Both the position numbers and the translations under genes were made by a program. A DNA stretch of 64,000 nt from Rhizobium sp. 18065. Lineage in GTDB: Bacteria; Pseudomonadota; Alphaproteobacteria; Rhizobiales; Rhizobiaceae. Location of the stretch: NCBI RefSeq assembly GCF_902706095.1, contig NZ_CACSJP010000002.1:124001-188000 (forward strand). Reading direction: 5' to 3'. Positions within the stretch are counted from its first letter, which is position 1. Every line of letters begins with the position of its first letter. The notes under the pieces were generated by a model, which did no database searches, had not been told where the DNA came from, and was given only the letters and a program-made list of their open reading frames with translations. This document shows positions 17,606 through 27,415 of the stretch, one piece after another.

Positions 17606-18439
17606 ATGAAGATCCTTTCCCAGAACACCGCATTCGGCGGCATGCAGGGCGTTTTTGCCCATGACAGCGAAACGACGAAAAGCGAGATGACCTTCGCCGT
17701 CTTCGTGCCGCCGCAGGCGATCGTCGAGAAGCGGCCGGTGCTCTGGTATCTCTCGGGCCTGACCTGCAGCCATGCCAATGTGATGGAAAAGGGCGAATAC
17801 CGCCGCATGGCCGCCGAACTCGGCCTGATCGTCGTCTGCCCGGATACCAGCCCGCGCGGCAATGACGTCGCCGACGAGCTGACCAACTGGAAGATGGGCA
17901 AGGGTGCCGGCATGTATCTCGATGCCACCGAGGCGCCCTGGGCCCAGCATTACCAGATGTATTCCTATATCACCGAGGAACTGCCGGCGCTGATCGCCGA
18001 ACAGTTTCGCGTCGACATGGACCGCCAGGGCATCTTCGGCCATTCGATGGGCGGCCACGGCGCGATGACCATCGCCCTGAAGAACCCCGACCGCTTCAAG
18101 AGCTGCTCTGCCTTCGCCCCGATCGTCAATCCGCTGACCGCCGACTGGACGCAGGACACGTTCGAGAAATACATCGGCGCGGACCGGGCGAAATGGCGGC
18201 AATACGATGCCTGCGCACTGGTCGAGGACGGCGCCCGCTTCCCGGAATTCCTGATCGACCAGGGCAAGGCCGACAGTTTCCTGGAGACGGGCCTGGCACC
18301 CTGGCTGTTTGAAGAGGCTGTCAAGGACAAGGACATCGGCCTGACGCTTCGAATGCATGAGCGCTACGACCACTCCTACTACTTCATCTCGACCTTCATG
18401 GAGGATCACCTGAAGTGGCATGCGGAGAGGCTGGCATAA
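17606..18439 (+). CDS. fghA: S-formylglutathione hydrolase
   Basis: 277 residues, the usual size. It is an alpha/beta-hydrolase that splits S-formylglutathione to formate and glutathione, the step after AdhC. The nucleophile elbow is GHSMGGHGA, with Ser in GHSMG. The conserved LSGLTCSHANVMEKG segment lies early, and the catalytic histidine is in YDHSYYF near the end. AAGGAAG precedes the ATG. Together with adhC it gives a complete glutathione-dependent formaldehyde oxidation route to formate. Confidence 0.97.
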   Translation: MKILSQNTAFGGMQGVFAHDSETTKSEMTFAVFVPPQAIVEKRPVLWYLSGLTCSHANVMEKGEYRRMAAELGLIVVCPDTSPRGNDVADELTNWKMGKGAGMYLDATEAPWAQHYQMYSYITEELPALIAEQFRVDMDRQGIFGHSMGGHGAMTIALKNPDRFKSCSAFAPIVNPLTADWTQDTFEKYIGADRAKWRQYDACALVEDGARFPEFLIDQGKADSFLETGLAPWLFEEAVKDKDIGLTLRMHERYDHSYYFISTFMEDHLKWHAERLA

Positions 18440-18472
18440 GCGGTTAGGCGGTTTTCCCAATCGAGACCGCTG

Positions 18473-18814
18473 TCAGTGAAATGCACGCACCTCGACCGGC
18501 GCGCGGCAGGCAATGGCGGCCTTGCGGCCCCAGGCCAGCGCCTCACTCAGGTCGGCGGCTTCCAGCACCCAGAAACCGCCGACATGCTCGGTGGTCTGCA
18601 GATACGGTCCATCGCTGGTGAGGACGGCGCCGTCCGACTGAAGAGTCAGCGAGATCGCGCGGCTTGCCGGATGCAGGCCGCCGACGAAAACCCGGATACC
18701 GGCAGCCACCATCTCGTCGTTGAGTGCATCAATGTCGCGCGCCATCGCCTCGTCCTCCGCGACCGACGGATCGTAGTCGTCTGGATGATGGATCGCCACC
18801 AGATACCGCGTCAT
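18473..18814 (-). CDS. YCII-related (DGPF) domain protein
   Basis: 113 residues. The fold begins RYLVAIHHPDDY and contains the conserved TSDGPYLQTTEHVGGF segment, which defines the DGPF/YCII-related family. These small ferredoxin-like proteins are common beside ECF sigma factors, but none is present here. It is cytoplasmic and of unknown role. It converges on fghA (34 bases between stops). Confidence 0.85.
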   Translation of the reverse strand: MTRYLVAIHHPDDYDPSVAEDEAMARDIDALNDEMVAAGIRVFVGGLHPASRAISLTLQSDGAVLTSDGPYLQTTEHVGGFWVLEAADLSEALAWGRKAAIACRAPVEVRAFH

Positions 18815-18881
18815 GACGTCTCCTTTCAGCGGCTGTCAAAGGATCGCAGGCGTCTGCGGACCGAAATTCGCCGGCCCTGGT

Positions 18882-20492
18882 TTAGAGCCTTCGGTAGAGA
18901 AAATGGTCAAAATCGGCAGGTTTTGCCCGGCCGGTAATGTCGAAGGCGAACATGCCGGCAAAGGCGCCGGTAAACGAGCCATGCTCGCCAAAGCCGCCTT
19001 CGTCCGAGACGACGCCGGCGTCGAGAACCGGCCCGACCGCCTGCCATTCCGTCGCTCCCGACAGGCGCCAGAAGAACTGCAGATCGTTGTCGGTGATGTC
19101 CATCGCAAGATCGACCGGACCATCGCCGATGGCAATACCCTGGCCGATCGGGAACGTCAGTTTGCCGGCCGGATAGTCACCGGGAACCGACAACACGATC
19201 AGGCAGCGGCCAAGGTCCTCGTCGGTCGAAATGCCGAGCGAATGGAACTTGTAGCGATTGTAGTAATGGGTGATGCCGGCGACCTGCTGATAGGTCTCAG
19301 GAGAAAAATCGAGCCGTGTTTCGACACGAAAGCGATGATGCTCTTGTCGACGGGCGACCAGCGCCTGCTCGAACCATGAACCGATGCTTTCGCGACCAAT
19401 CAGGCGCAGATGCCCTGCCCGTTCAGTAAGGCTGAAGATCCGCTCGGGCTGCGGCGTGCGCAGCCACTGGAACTCGGGTGGCAGGTCACCTGTGTCGAAG
19501 GTCCGAAGGACCTCGTCCGCCTCAGCGCGCTTGACCGCGCCCTTCAGCGCCGGTACCTCGACGGCCGGCACGACGCCGCCCTGTTCGAGATAGAGCCAGT
19601 CATCGTCCTTCCACACGCATTTCTGCAGGCCGGTCTCGCGCCCGAGCGTGCAGCGGCGTTTCGGCGGAAGCGGCCGGCCGCAAAGATGGGTGTGATAGGC
19701 CTCGCCTTCAGTCGTCTCGACATACTGGCCGTGGCCCGAACGCTGCAGCACCGCTTCCGGATTGTCCTTCGAGGTGATCAGATACTGGTCTGGATGCAAT
19801 TCGTATGGGCCGTCGATGTTGCGCGAACGTGCCATGGTGACGGCGTGTTCGTAGCCGGTCCCACCCTCGGCGGTGGTCAGGTAGTACCAGCCATTGCGCT
19901 TGAACAGATGCGGCGCCTCGACCAGCCCGAGCGTACTTCCAGCAAAAATATTGCGTATTGGGCCTATAAGTTTCCCGGATTTGGAATCCCATTCCTGCAA
20001 CAGAATGCCGTCGAAGGCCGGATGTTTGCCGATCGTGTTGTTGGCCTTCCGCCGGTGGTTCCACTGCATGTTGACGAACCACTTGCGGCCGTCATCGTCA
20101 TGGAACAGGGACGGATCGAAACCCGACGAATTGACATAGACTGGATCGGACCACGGCCCCTCGATCGAAGGCGACGTGACGATGTAGTTATGCGCATCCT
20201 TGAAGCTGCCTTCGAAGCGCTTGACGTCGGTATAGACCAACCAGAACAGGCCATCGGCATGCGACAGGCACGGCGCCCAGACACCGCAACTGTCGGGATT
20301 GCCGCGCATGTCGAGCTGGCTTGCACGACTGAGCGGGCGCGACACCAAAGTCCAGTTGGCAAGATCTCGCGAATGGTGGATCTGCACGCCCGGATACCAT
20401 TCGAATGTGGAGGTGGCGATATAGTAGTCCTCGCCGACGCGCAGGAAAGACGGGTCCGGATTGAAGCCGGGCAGGATGGGGTTTTGGATCAT
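18882..20492 (-). CDS. Glycoside hydrolase family 43 (xylan 1,4-beta-xylosidase-like)
   Basis: 536 residues. A five-bladed propeller (about 1-310) has the family 43 acidic triad positions: NPDPSFLRVGEDYYIATSTF (base Asp), GFDPSLFHDDDG (pKa-modulating Asp) and GLVEAPHLFKRNGWYYL (acid Glu). The C-terminal ~220 residues are a beta-sandwich as in XynB-type beta-xylosidases and alpha-arabinofuranosidases. No signal peptide, so it acts on imported oligosaccharides. The ATG at 20492 follows AGGAGGAC. It is the last gene of the sugar cluster, separated from the reductase gene by a repeat element. Confidence 0.92.
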   Translation of the reverse strand: MIQNPILPGFNPDPSFLRVGEDYYIATSTFEWYPGVQIHHSRDLANWTLVSRPLSRASQLDMRGNPDSCGVWAPCLSHADGLFWLVYTDVKRFEGSFKDAHNYIVTSPSIEGPWSDPVYVNSSGFDPSLFHDDDGRKWFVNMQWNHRRKANNTIGKHPAFDGILLQEWDSKSGKLIGPIRNIFAGSTLGLVEAPHLFKRNGWYYLTTAEGGTGYEHAVTMARSRNIDGPYELHPDQYLITSKDNPEAVLQRSGHGQYVETTEGEAYHTHLCGRPLPPKRRCTLGRETGLQKCVWKDDDWLYLEQGGVVPAVEVPALKGAVKRAEADEVLRTFDTGDLPPEFQWLRTPQPERIFSLTERAGHLRLIGRESIGSWFEQALVARRQEHHRFRVETRLDFSPETYQQVAGITHYYNRYKFHSLGISTDEDLGRCLIVLSVPGDYPAGKLTFPIGQGIAIGDGPVDLAMDITDNDLQFFWRLSGATEWQAVGPVLDAGVVSDEGGFGEHGSFTGAFAGMFAFDITGRAKPADFDHFLYRRL

Positions 20493-20514
20493 ACGGTTTT
20501 GTCCTCCTGTGCGG

Positions 20515-20706
20515 GGAATACCCCCCTCTGTCGGCGACGCCGACATCTCCCCCACAAGGGGGGGAGATCTTCCGCCGGCGTCGTAACCTCGTTAAATCAG
20601 GGGCTTCATTCACCATTTCGTATCCTGAAGCGTTCTGCCGATGACCCGGTATCGATCTCCCCCCGTGTGGGGGAGATGCCCGGCAGGGTAGAGGGGGGTC
20701 CCTCCA
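20515..20706. repeat. Rhizobial intergenic mosaic (RIME-like) palindromic repeat
   Basis: Two arms with the same motifs in opposite orientation. The left arm has GTCGGCGACGCCGAC (palindrome, 20530-20544) and ATCTCCCCC-ACAA-GGGGGGGAGAT (20545-20568). The right arm has ATCTCCCCC-CGTG-TGGGGGAGAT (20655-20676). The outer ends share ACCCCCCTCT in inverted orientation. This matches the style of RIME elements described from rhizobia. It sits between two genes read in the same direction and may affect mRNA processing. Confidence 0.72.
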
Positions 20707-20716
20707 GCACTCAGCT

Positions 20717-21769
20717 CTACTTCTTCTTGCGCGCCGGCCCCTTGCGTTCGGCAGAAGCCGCCCACAGGTTGATGTCGGCATCCTTGGCGAATACATCGAT
20801 TTCCGCCAGTTCCTCGGCGGTGAAATCGGGCTTCTCGATCGCCTTGACGCAATCTTCCACCTGGCTCGGCTTGGACGCACCGATCAGCGCGGTGGTGATA
20901 TGCCCACCCCGCAGAACCCAGGCGAGCGCCATCTGGGCCAGCGTCTGGCCGCGTCGTTCGGCAATGCGGTTGAGACCCCGGATGTTTTCGATATTGCGCT
21001 CGGTCAGGAAGTCGCGATTGAGCGACTTGTCCTGCGTTGCCCGGCTGCCTTCAGGAACGCCGCCGAGATATTTCGCCGTCAGCATGCCCTGCGCCAGCGG
21101 CGAAAACACGATCGAGCCGACCCCAAGATCTTCCAGCGTATCCACCAGACCATCCTCCTCGATCCATCGGTTGATCATCGAATAGCTCGGCTGGTGAATG
21201 AGAAGCGGTGTGCCGAGGCTTTTCAGGATGTCATGCGCTTCGCGCGTGCGCTTGGAATTGTAGGACGAGATACCGACATACTGCGCCCTGCCCGAGCGGA
21301 CGATGTGATCGAGCGCGGCACAAGTCTCTTCCAGCGGCGTATCGGGATCGAAGCGGTGCGAATAGAAGATGTCGACATAGTCGAGCCCCAGCCGCTTCAG
21401 GCTCTGATCGCAGGAGGCGATCATGTATTTGCGGCTGCCCCATTCACCGTAAGGTCCCGGCCACATGTTATAGCCGGCCTTGGACGAGATGATCATCTCG
21501 TCGCGCAAACCTTTAAAATCGGTGCGAAGGATCTCGCCAAACGCGGTTTCGGCCGAACCCGGAGGCGGACCGTAATTGTTGGCGAGATCGAAATGCGTGA
21601 TCCCCAGGTCGAAGGCCTTGCGGCAAATGGCCTGCTTGGTCTGGTGCGGCGTGTCATTGCCGAAATTGTGCCAGAGACCGAGCGAGATCGCTGGCAGTTT
21701 CAGGCCGCTTTTGCCGCAGCGGTTATAAGTCATCCGCTCGTAACGGTCTTCGGCTGGGGTCCAGTTCAT
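20717..21769 (-). CDS. Aldo/keto reductase (YghZ/MgrA-like)
   Basis: 350 residues, matching the YghZ group that reduces L-glyceraldehyde 3-phosphate or related aldehydes with NADPH. The catalytic tetrad is visible: Asp in ITHFDLANNYG, Tyr in the same block, Lys in ISSKAGYN and His in YSHRFDPDTP. The C-terminus has the cofactor segment LIGASKPSQVEDCV. It ends in a lysine-rich tail. GGAGG lies before the ATG at 21769. In the cluster it is read between the Gfo/Idh/MocA gene and the GH43 gene, so it probably reduces or oxidises a released sugar. Confidence 0.92.
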   Translation of the reverse strand: MNWTPAEDRYERMTYNRCGKSGLKLPAISLGLWHNFGNDTPHQTKQAICRKAFDLGITHFDLANNYGPPPGSAETAFGEILRTDFKGLRDEMIISSKAGYNMWPGPYGEWGSRKYMIASCDQSLKRLGLDYVDIFYSHRFDPDTPLEETCAALDHIVRSGRAQYVGISSYNSKRTREAHDILKSLGTPLLIHQPSYSMINRWIEEDGLVDTLEDLGVGSIVFSPLAQGMLTAKYLGGVPEGSRATQDKSLNRDFLTERNIENIRGLNRIAERRGQTLAQMALAWVLRGGHITTALIGASKPSQVEDCVKAIEKPDFTAEELAEIDVFAKDADINLWAASAERKGPARKKK

Positions 21770-21803
21770 GTGATATTTCCTCCGGGAATATAAACGTCGG
21801 CGC

Positions 21804-22937
21804 TTAACGAAGCAGCGCCTGCGCCTCTTCTATCCCGAGTGCTGCCGGTTGGGTACATGTCGTTGTCAAAGTGACGAAATTGCCGGTCTCTCCCGATTTC
21901 AGGATCGCCGTCATCACGTCGACGCCGTGCAGTGCCCGATCGAGCGAGCAGCGCGCATCGCGCCCTTCAAGGATGGCGATCGCCATGTCTGCCAGACCGG
22001 CCGTGCGGTAATTGGCCCGCGCCCCTTGTGGGCTCTCCTGGTTGTTGACACCGAAGGGATGTTCCCAGCCTTCGAGCGGCTGGATGTTCTTGTCGCGACC
22101 GGAGACTTCAACCACACCGCCGAAGAAGTTCGGATCAGGCACGTAGATCGAACCCTCGGTGCCGTAAAGCTCCATATTGGCGTGGCGATGCGACCAGACA
22201 TCCCAGCTCGCCGACAGCGTGATCGTCGCGCCGTTCTCGAATTCCAGCAGCGCATGGATATTCGTCGGCGTCTTCACCGGAATGGTTTCACCGGCGCGCG
22301 GATGGCTGGTGATGGTGCGTGTCTCGCTCGCCATCGAGGTCAGGGCCGCAACCCGCTTCACCGGGCCGATCAGGTTGACGAGGTTGGCGATGTAATAGGG
22401 TCCAAGATCGAGGATCGGGCCACCGCCGGGCAGGAAGAAGAAATCGGGATTGGGATGCCACATCTCCATGCCCGGGCTCATCACATGGCAGGTGCCGGAC
22501 GTAACCCGGCCGATGCCACCCTTTTCAATATGGGCGCGCGCCAGCTGGTGCGAGCCGCCGAGAAACGTGTCGGGCGCACAACCGACCGAGAGGCCCTTGT
22601 CGCGAGCGATCCGGCGCAGGTCCTCGCCCTGTTCGAGCGTCAGCACCAGGGGCTTTTCCGAATAGACGTGCTTGCCCGCCTCGAGAATGCGCTTGGAGAC
22701 GCTGTAATGTGCATCCGGGATGGTCAGATTGACGATGATGTCCAACTCGTCATTGGCGAGAAGTTCGTCGAGCGTCTGCGCCTTGACGCCGTATTCATCG
22801 GCCCTGAGTTCAGCCGCATTCATGTTGAGGTCGCTGCAGGCCAGCACTTTCAGCCCTCGAAAGAGCGGTGCCAGCGAGAAATAGGTAGTCGAGATATTGC
22901 CGCATCCGATGATGCCGACGCCGAGTTCGCGTGCCAT
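21804..22937 (-). CDS. Gfo/Idh/MocA family sugar oxidoreductase
   Basis: 377 residues. An NAD(P)-binding Rossmann domain opens with VGIIGCGNISTTYF. The hallmark EKP block is YSEKPLVLTLEQG, carrying the catalytic lysine. The C-terminal alpha/beta domain has GPILDLGPYYIANLVNLIG, with a family histidine replaced at the usual GGxxxDxGxH position by tyrosine (DLGPYY). These enzymes oxidise or reduce sugars and inositols. AGGA precedes the ATG. It is 48 bases downstream of the isomerase gene and 34 bases before the reductase gene, all read in one direction. Confidence 0.93.
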   Translation of the reverse strand: MARELGVGIIGCGNISTTYFSLAPLFRGLKVLACSDLNMNAAELRADEYGVKAQTLDELLANDELDIIVNLTIPDAHYSVSKRILEAGKHVYSEKPLVLTLEQGEDLRRIARDKGLSVGCAPDTFLGGSHQLARAHIEKGGIGRVTSGTCHVMSPGMEMWHPNPDFFFLPGGGPILDLGPYYIANLVNLIGPVKRVAALTSMASETRTITSHPRAGETIPVKTPTNIHALLEFENGATITLSASWDVWSHRHANMELYGTEGSIYVPDPNFFGGVVEVSGRDKNIQPLEGWEHPFGVNNQESPQGARANYRTAGLADMAIAILEGRDARCSLDRALHGVDVMTAILKSGETGNFVTLTTTCTQPAALGIEEAQALLR

Positions 22938-22985
22938 GGGAAATGTCCTGCTTTGAAAAGGATCCTGTGGATCGGTAAGTGAGGA

Positions 22986-23747
22986 TCAGTAAGCGTTGAA
23001 AGACGTGATCGAACGAGAAATCAGACGATCGATATCCTTCGGGTTGTCGTGTTCGACAACGAAATATCTGACCTTGGTGCCGCGCAGGGCATCCATCAGT
23101 CCCTTCCAGTCAACCGTGCCGTGACCGACATCGGCCCAGCCGTCTTCGTCTGTGTTTTCACCGGCCGGTGCGATATCCTTGACATGCACGGCGCTGATGC
23201 GCTTGCCGTAGCTTTCGATCCAGGCAAGCGGATCGGCATTGCCGCGGATGACCCAGGCGATGTCGGCTTCCCAGTCGAGTTCCGGACCGCCGGCTAGGAT
23301 CTGCTCCTGCGGTGTCGAGCCATCCTCCAGCGTCGCGAATTCGAAATCGTGATTGTGCCAACCGAAGGTGAGACCGGCATCGCGGATCGGCTTGCCGGCC
23401 GCCTGCAGGCGCTGGCCGAAGGCGAACCAGCCGGAGGCATCGCTCGGCCGCTGGTCGGGCAGCAGATACGGGCAATAGATCGCCTCGATGCCCAGTGCCT
23501 TGGCGATCTTGATCACCTTGGCCGGATCGCCCTCGATCATGTCGAGGCCGAAATGTGCCGTCGGCATGGTCAGGCCGTTCGCGTCGAGATCCGACTTCAA
23601 CGCTTCGAGACCGGCATCGTCGAGCGCCGCATACATTGCGCCATAGCCTTCGACGGCGCTATATCCGGCCGCAGCAAGCTTGGGCAGGATATCGCTGAAC
23701 GGCTGGAAATTGCGGGCGCTGTAAAGCTGGAAGCCGAGTTTCGTCAT
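22986..23747 (-). CDS. Sugar phosphate isomerase/epimerase (xylose isomerase-like TIM barrel)
   Basis: 253 residues. It begins KLGFQLYSARNF and is an AP endonuclease family 2 TIM barrel. Metal-ligand-type segments are WHNHDFEF and DIAWVIRGNADP, and HVKDIAPAGENTDEDGWADV, followed by VEHDNP. Family members isomerise or epimerise sugars or keto-sugars. The start at 23747 follows GAGGAGG; a longer frame upstream lacks homology. It lies between the GH2 and Gfo/Idh/MocA genes and probably acts on the same sugar. Confidence 0.9.
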   Translation of the reverse strand: MTKLGFQLYSARNFQPFSDILPKLAAAGYSAVEGYGAMYAALDDAGLEALKSDLDANGLTMPTAHFGLDMIEGDPAKVIKIAKALGIEAIYCPYLLPDQRPSDASGWFAFGQRLQAAGKPIRDAGLTFGWHNHDFEFATLEDGSTPQEQILAGGPELDWEADIAWVIRGNADPLAWIESYGKRISAVHVKDIAPAGENTDEDGWADVGHGTVDWKGLMDALRGTKVRYFVVEHDNPKDIDRLISRSITSFNAY

Positions 23748-23806
23748 GGGTAGTTCCTCCTCGATGCTGCCCGTGCCGTCGGCCGGGCCTATGTCCCTGA
23801 ATATGG

Positions 23807-26263
23807 TCAATCCGCCGCTTGGCAGGAATGCAGATCGTAGATGCGAAATTCCGGCAGGACGCCGGGCTCCATGGTCGATGACGGCGTGAAGACGATCTGC
23901 CGGCTCTCGCCCGCCGAGAGGTCGAAGGCGTTGTCGCTGTAGCGACCAGGTGTGGCACTTTCGATCATCACGAACAGCGCGAGCCCCTTGGCCGCGACCG
24001 CAATCTCGAACGAGCCATCGTCAAGCGCCGTGACACGGGTGGATATTTCCGATGGCAGCAGGTCGAGCGACTTGTAGGTGCCGTTGAGGAAATGCCCCTC
24101 GCCGCGCATGCCGTTCGATGCCGTGAAGCTCCAGGCGAGCAGTCCGTCGACCGGGATCTCCGTGGTGTCGAGCGTCAGCAGGACTTCTGCGCGATCCGGA
24201 CCGCAATCGCCCTGGACGCTCTTCAGCGGACTGCGTTTTCCGTCGAGTGTAAGCGCAAACAGGTTCACGTCGATCGTCACCGGATCGAGCGTATCGTTCA
24301 CCATGGACAGCGTCAGGGACGCACCGTCATCGGACGGGATCGCCGCAACCGCCACCGGCTGGAAGAACCGCCTTGCCATGTAATGCATGGCCTTCCAGTT
24401 GCCGCCATAGTCGAGGCTCGACCACGATGCCACCGGCCAGGTGTCGTTGAGCTGCCAGTAGAGCGTGCCCATGCAATGGGGCTTCAGCGATCGCCAGAAA
24501 TCGACGGCGGTCTTGATCGCCAGACCTTGCTGGATCTGGCTGAGATAGACGAAATTGGCGAAATCCTTCGGGAAGCGGAAATAGCGGAACATGGTGCCCG
24601 CGATCCGCTCGTTGCCGCCGGCATTCTTCTGGTGCAACTCGATCACCGGTGATGCGATGTTCATGTCGGCCGCATCGGCAAAGCTCTCGATCACCGGCAT
24701 CGATGTATAGGACTGGAAGCCGAATTCCGAGCAGAAGCGCGGACGGACGCTGCGATAGTTGTCGAAACTCTTGTTCTCGTGCCAGACCGACCAGTAATGC
24801 ATGTCGCCCGAACCGTCGGCATGCCAGGCGTCGCCATAGTCGAGATAACCGGAGGCCGGGCTCGATGGCCACCAGATACCTTGCGGGAACGCCTTGCGCA
24901 CGCCCTGTTCTATGACCCGGTTGAGCCGGTCATAGGCGACCAGATAGCGGTCGCGGTTGTTGATCGATTCCTCGAACCAGGTCAGCGCCCCGACCAGCTC
25001 GTTATCGCCGCACCACAGAACGATCGATGCATGCGAAGCGAGCCGACGGACCTGATAGTCCACTTCTTGCGCGACATTGCCAAGGAAGTCGTCGGTGCAG
25101 GGATAGAGGTTGCAGGAGAACATGAAGTCCTGCCAGACCATCAGGCCCTTGCTGTCGCAAAGATCGTAGAACCAGTCCTGCTCGTAAAAGCCGCCGCCCC
25201 AGACGCGGATCATGTTCATATTCGCATCAACGGCGGAATTGAGCAGATCCTCGGTCTTGGCAACCGAACTCAGCGAATAGAGCGCATCGGCCGGAATCCA
25301 GTTGGCACCGCGGCAGAAGATTTCGCGGCCGTTGACTTTCAGCGCAAACCGGCTGCCGGCTTCGTCCGGATCGGTGATCAACTCGACCGTGCGCAGGCCG
25401 ATCTGGCGGGTGACCGTCTCGGTCGGCAGGTCGACGGTGAGCGTATAAAGCGCTTGCTCGCCATTGCCGGCCGGCCACCAGAGCCTCGGGTTTTCGATCT
25501 CGAAGACATAGACCACCTTGGTCTCGCCGGCATTGATGCCGACATCGAGCCGGACTTTTTCGCCGTCCAGTATGAAATGCACCGGCACGACGGCCGGCTC
25601 GACCGAGTGGATCGTCGCCGTCACCTTGAGATCGACGCGGCCGTCGGCATGGTGAAGCTGCTCGGTCTCGACATGTTCGATCCGGGCCGGATCGAGCCTC
25701 TTGACTGACACCGTGCCATAAAGCCCGAGCGGCGCGATGGCGATATTCCAGTCCCAGCCGAAATGGCATTGCGGCTTGCGCAGCATATTGCCGTGCGGAA
25801 GCGGCGAATTGCCCTTGTGGTAGGGCACGTAGAACGGCTGGCGCGCCTGGCGCTCGGCACCGGCAACAAGGCTCGAATGAAAGACGATGCGGATGCGGTT
25901 TTCGCCCGGCTGCAGTGCCGCCGAGATATCCGGCCGGTAGCGGCGGAAGCAATTGTCGGCCGACAGCACCGGCACGTCGTTGACGAAGACAACAGCCACC
26001 GTGTCGAGATAGTCGATGTCGAGATACCAGCTGCCCGAGGCATCCGGCACGACGAAGCTGCGCTCGACCGTCCAGTCACGCTCGGCGACCCACTGCACGA
26101 CCTCTTCATTGCGACCGGCATACGGGTCGGGAATGATGCCGGCCTTCACCAGCGCCGAATGCACGTCACCCGGCAGGTCGATGCTTGCACCGTGTTCGCC
26201 ATCGGCGGATACCAGCTGCCATTCGCCGTGAAGATCGATGATGTCGCCGTTTGAACTCTGCAT
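23807..26263 (-). CDS. Glycoside hydrolase family 2, beta-mannosidase-like
   Basis: 818 residues, typical for beta-mannosidases. Order: N-terminal sugar-binding jelly-roll (about 10-190), immunoglobulin-like domain, TIM barrel (about 290-600), C-terminal beta domains. The barrel carries MIRVWGGGFYEQDWFYDLCD. The acid/base glutamate lies in LWCGDNE, and the nucleophile in FCSEFGFQS; both forms are those of beta-mannosidases rather than beta-galactosidases. No signal peptide, so it works on imported glycosides. The ATG is at 26263. It is 59 bases from the ABC ATPase gene and part of the same unit. Confidence 0.93.
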   Translation of the reverse strand: MQSSNGDIIDLHGEWQLVSADGEHGASIDLPGDVHSALVKAGIIPDPYAGRNEEVVQWVAERDWTVERSFVVPDASGSWYLDIDYLDTVAVVFVNDVPVLSADNCFRRYRPDISAALQPGENRIRIVFHSSLVAGAERQARQPFYVPYHKGNSPLPHGNMLRKPQCHFGWDWNIAIAPLGLYGTVSVKRLDPARIEHVETEQLHHADGRVDLKVTATIHSVEPAVVPVHFILDGEKVRLDVGINAGETKVVYVFEIENPRLWWPAGNGEQALYTLTVDLPTETVTRQIGLRTVELITDPDEAGSRFALKVNGREIFCRGANWIPADALYSLSSVAKTEDLLNSAVDANMNMIRVWGGGFYEQDWFYDLCDSKGLMVWQDFMFSCNLYPCTDDFLGNVAQEVDYQVRRLASHASIVLWCGDNELVGALTWFEESINNRDRYLVAYDRLNRVIEQGVRKAFPQGIWWPSSPASGYLDYGDAWHADGSGDMHYWSVWHENKSFDNYRSVRPRFCSEFGFQSYTSMPVIESFADAADMNIASPVIELHQKNAGGNERIAGTMFRYFRFPKDFANFVYLSQIQQGLAIKTAVDFWRSLKPHCMGTLYWQLNDTWPVASWSSLDYGGNWKAMHYMARRFFQPVAVAAIPSDDGASLTLSMVNDTLDPVTIDVNLFALTLDGKRSPLKSVQGDCGPDRAEVLLTLDTTEIPVDGLLAWSFTASNGMRGEGHFLNGTYKSLDLLPSEISTRVTALDDGSFEIAVAAKGLALFVMIESATPGRYSDNAFDLSAGESRQIVFTPSSTMEPGVLPEFRIYDLHSCQAAD

Positions 26264-26322
26264 GGTCTTTATCCTGACTGAGACACGCGTCCCGGTCGAA
26301 CCCGGGACGCCTGGAATCACGC

Positions 26323-27411
26323 TCAGATGCGCTCCTCTGACGTGGCATCGAACAGCGAAGCCACAGACATGTCGAAACTCAGGCGCACGCGGGCGCCCGG
26401 CGCATAGCGCCGCGTTCCGCCGATCCTGACCGACATCACGTGGCCCGCATGTTTCAGCCACAAAAGATTGTCGGCGCCCATCGGTTCTTCAATGTCGACC
26501 ACGGCCTCGTGGAATTCGGCAATGCCGTTTTCCTCGTCGACCTTGACATGCTCGGGACGCACGCCGAGCACCACCTTGCGCCCGGCAGTCAGCGCCTCCT
26601 TTGCCCGGTAGCCTGTAAGTGAGAACAGCACATCATGGGTCTTGAAGAATAGCTGGCCGCCCTGCTCGACGATCTCGCCATGCAGGAAATTCATCGACGG
26701 CGAACCGATGAAGCCGGCGACGAACAGGTTTCTCGGCTGGTTGTAGATCGTGTTCGGATCGGCGAGCTGCTGAATTTCGCCGCTTTTCATGATCGCGATG
26801 CGGTCGGCCAGCGTCAGTGCCTCGATCTGGTCATGGGTCACATAGATCATCGTGTTTTTCAGGTTCTGGTGCAGGCGCTTGATCTCGACGCGCAGCTCCG
26901 AGCGCAGCTTGGCGTCGAGATTGGACAGTGGTTCGTCGAACAGAAAGACATCGACATCACGCACCAGTGCCCGGCCGATCGCCACGCGCTGCCGCTGGCC
27001 GCCGGAGAGTTCCGACGGCTTGCGCTTCAGAAGCGGACCGATCTGCAGGATGTCGGAGGCACGCTGCACGCGCTTGTCGATATCCGCCTTCGGCATCTTG
27101 GCGACCTGCAGGCCGAAGGACAGGTTTTTTTCGACCGTCATCTGCGGATAAAGCGCGTAGGACTGGAACACCATGCCGATGCCGCGGTCCTTGGGCTCTT
27201 CCCAGGTGACGTTCTTGCTCTTGATAAAGATCTGCCCCTCGGTCGGCTCCAGCAGGCCGGCGATGCAGTTGAGCAAGGTCGACTTGCCGCAGCCGGACGA
27301 GCCGAGCAGGACAAGGAACTCGCCGTCGCCGATGTCGAGGTTGAGATTTTGCAGTACCTTGACGGCACCAAAACTCAAGGAGAGGTCTCTGATCGATACG
27401 CTATGCGACAT
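26323..27411 (-). CDS. Sugar ABC transporter ATP-binding protein (UgpC/MalK type)
   Basis: 362 residues. The Walker A motif is GSSGCGKST, the Q-loop and Walker B region contain LSGGQRQRVAIGRALVRDVD with the ABC signature LSGGQ, and Walker B is VFLFDEPLS. The C-terminal ~120 residues are the TOBE/OB regulatory fold of the CUT1 family. It energises import through the two permeases read just before it. The ATG at 27411 lies 5 bases after the permease stop, with AAGGG inside the permease end as ribosome-binding site. Confidence 0.97.
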   Translation of the reverse strand: MSHSVSIRDLSLSFGAVKVLQNLNLDIGDGEFLVLLGSSGCGKSTLLNCIAGLLEPTEGQIFIKSKNVTWEEPKDRGIGMVFQSYALYPQMTVEKNLSFGLQVAKMPKADIDKRVQRASDILQIGPLLKRKPSELSGGQRQRVAIGRALVRDVDVFLFDEPLSNLDAKLRSELRVEIKRLHQNLKNTMIYVTHDQIEALTLADRIAIMKSGEIQQLADPNTIYNQPRNLFVAGFIGSPSMNFLHGEIVEQGGQLFFKTHDVLFSLTGYRAKEALTAGRKVVLGVRPEHVKVDEENGIAEFHEAVVDIEEPMGADNLLWLKHAGHVMSVRIGGTRRYAPGARVRLSFDMSVASLFDATSEERI

Positions 27412-27415
27412 GTGC

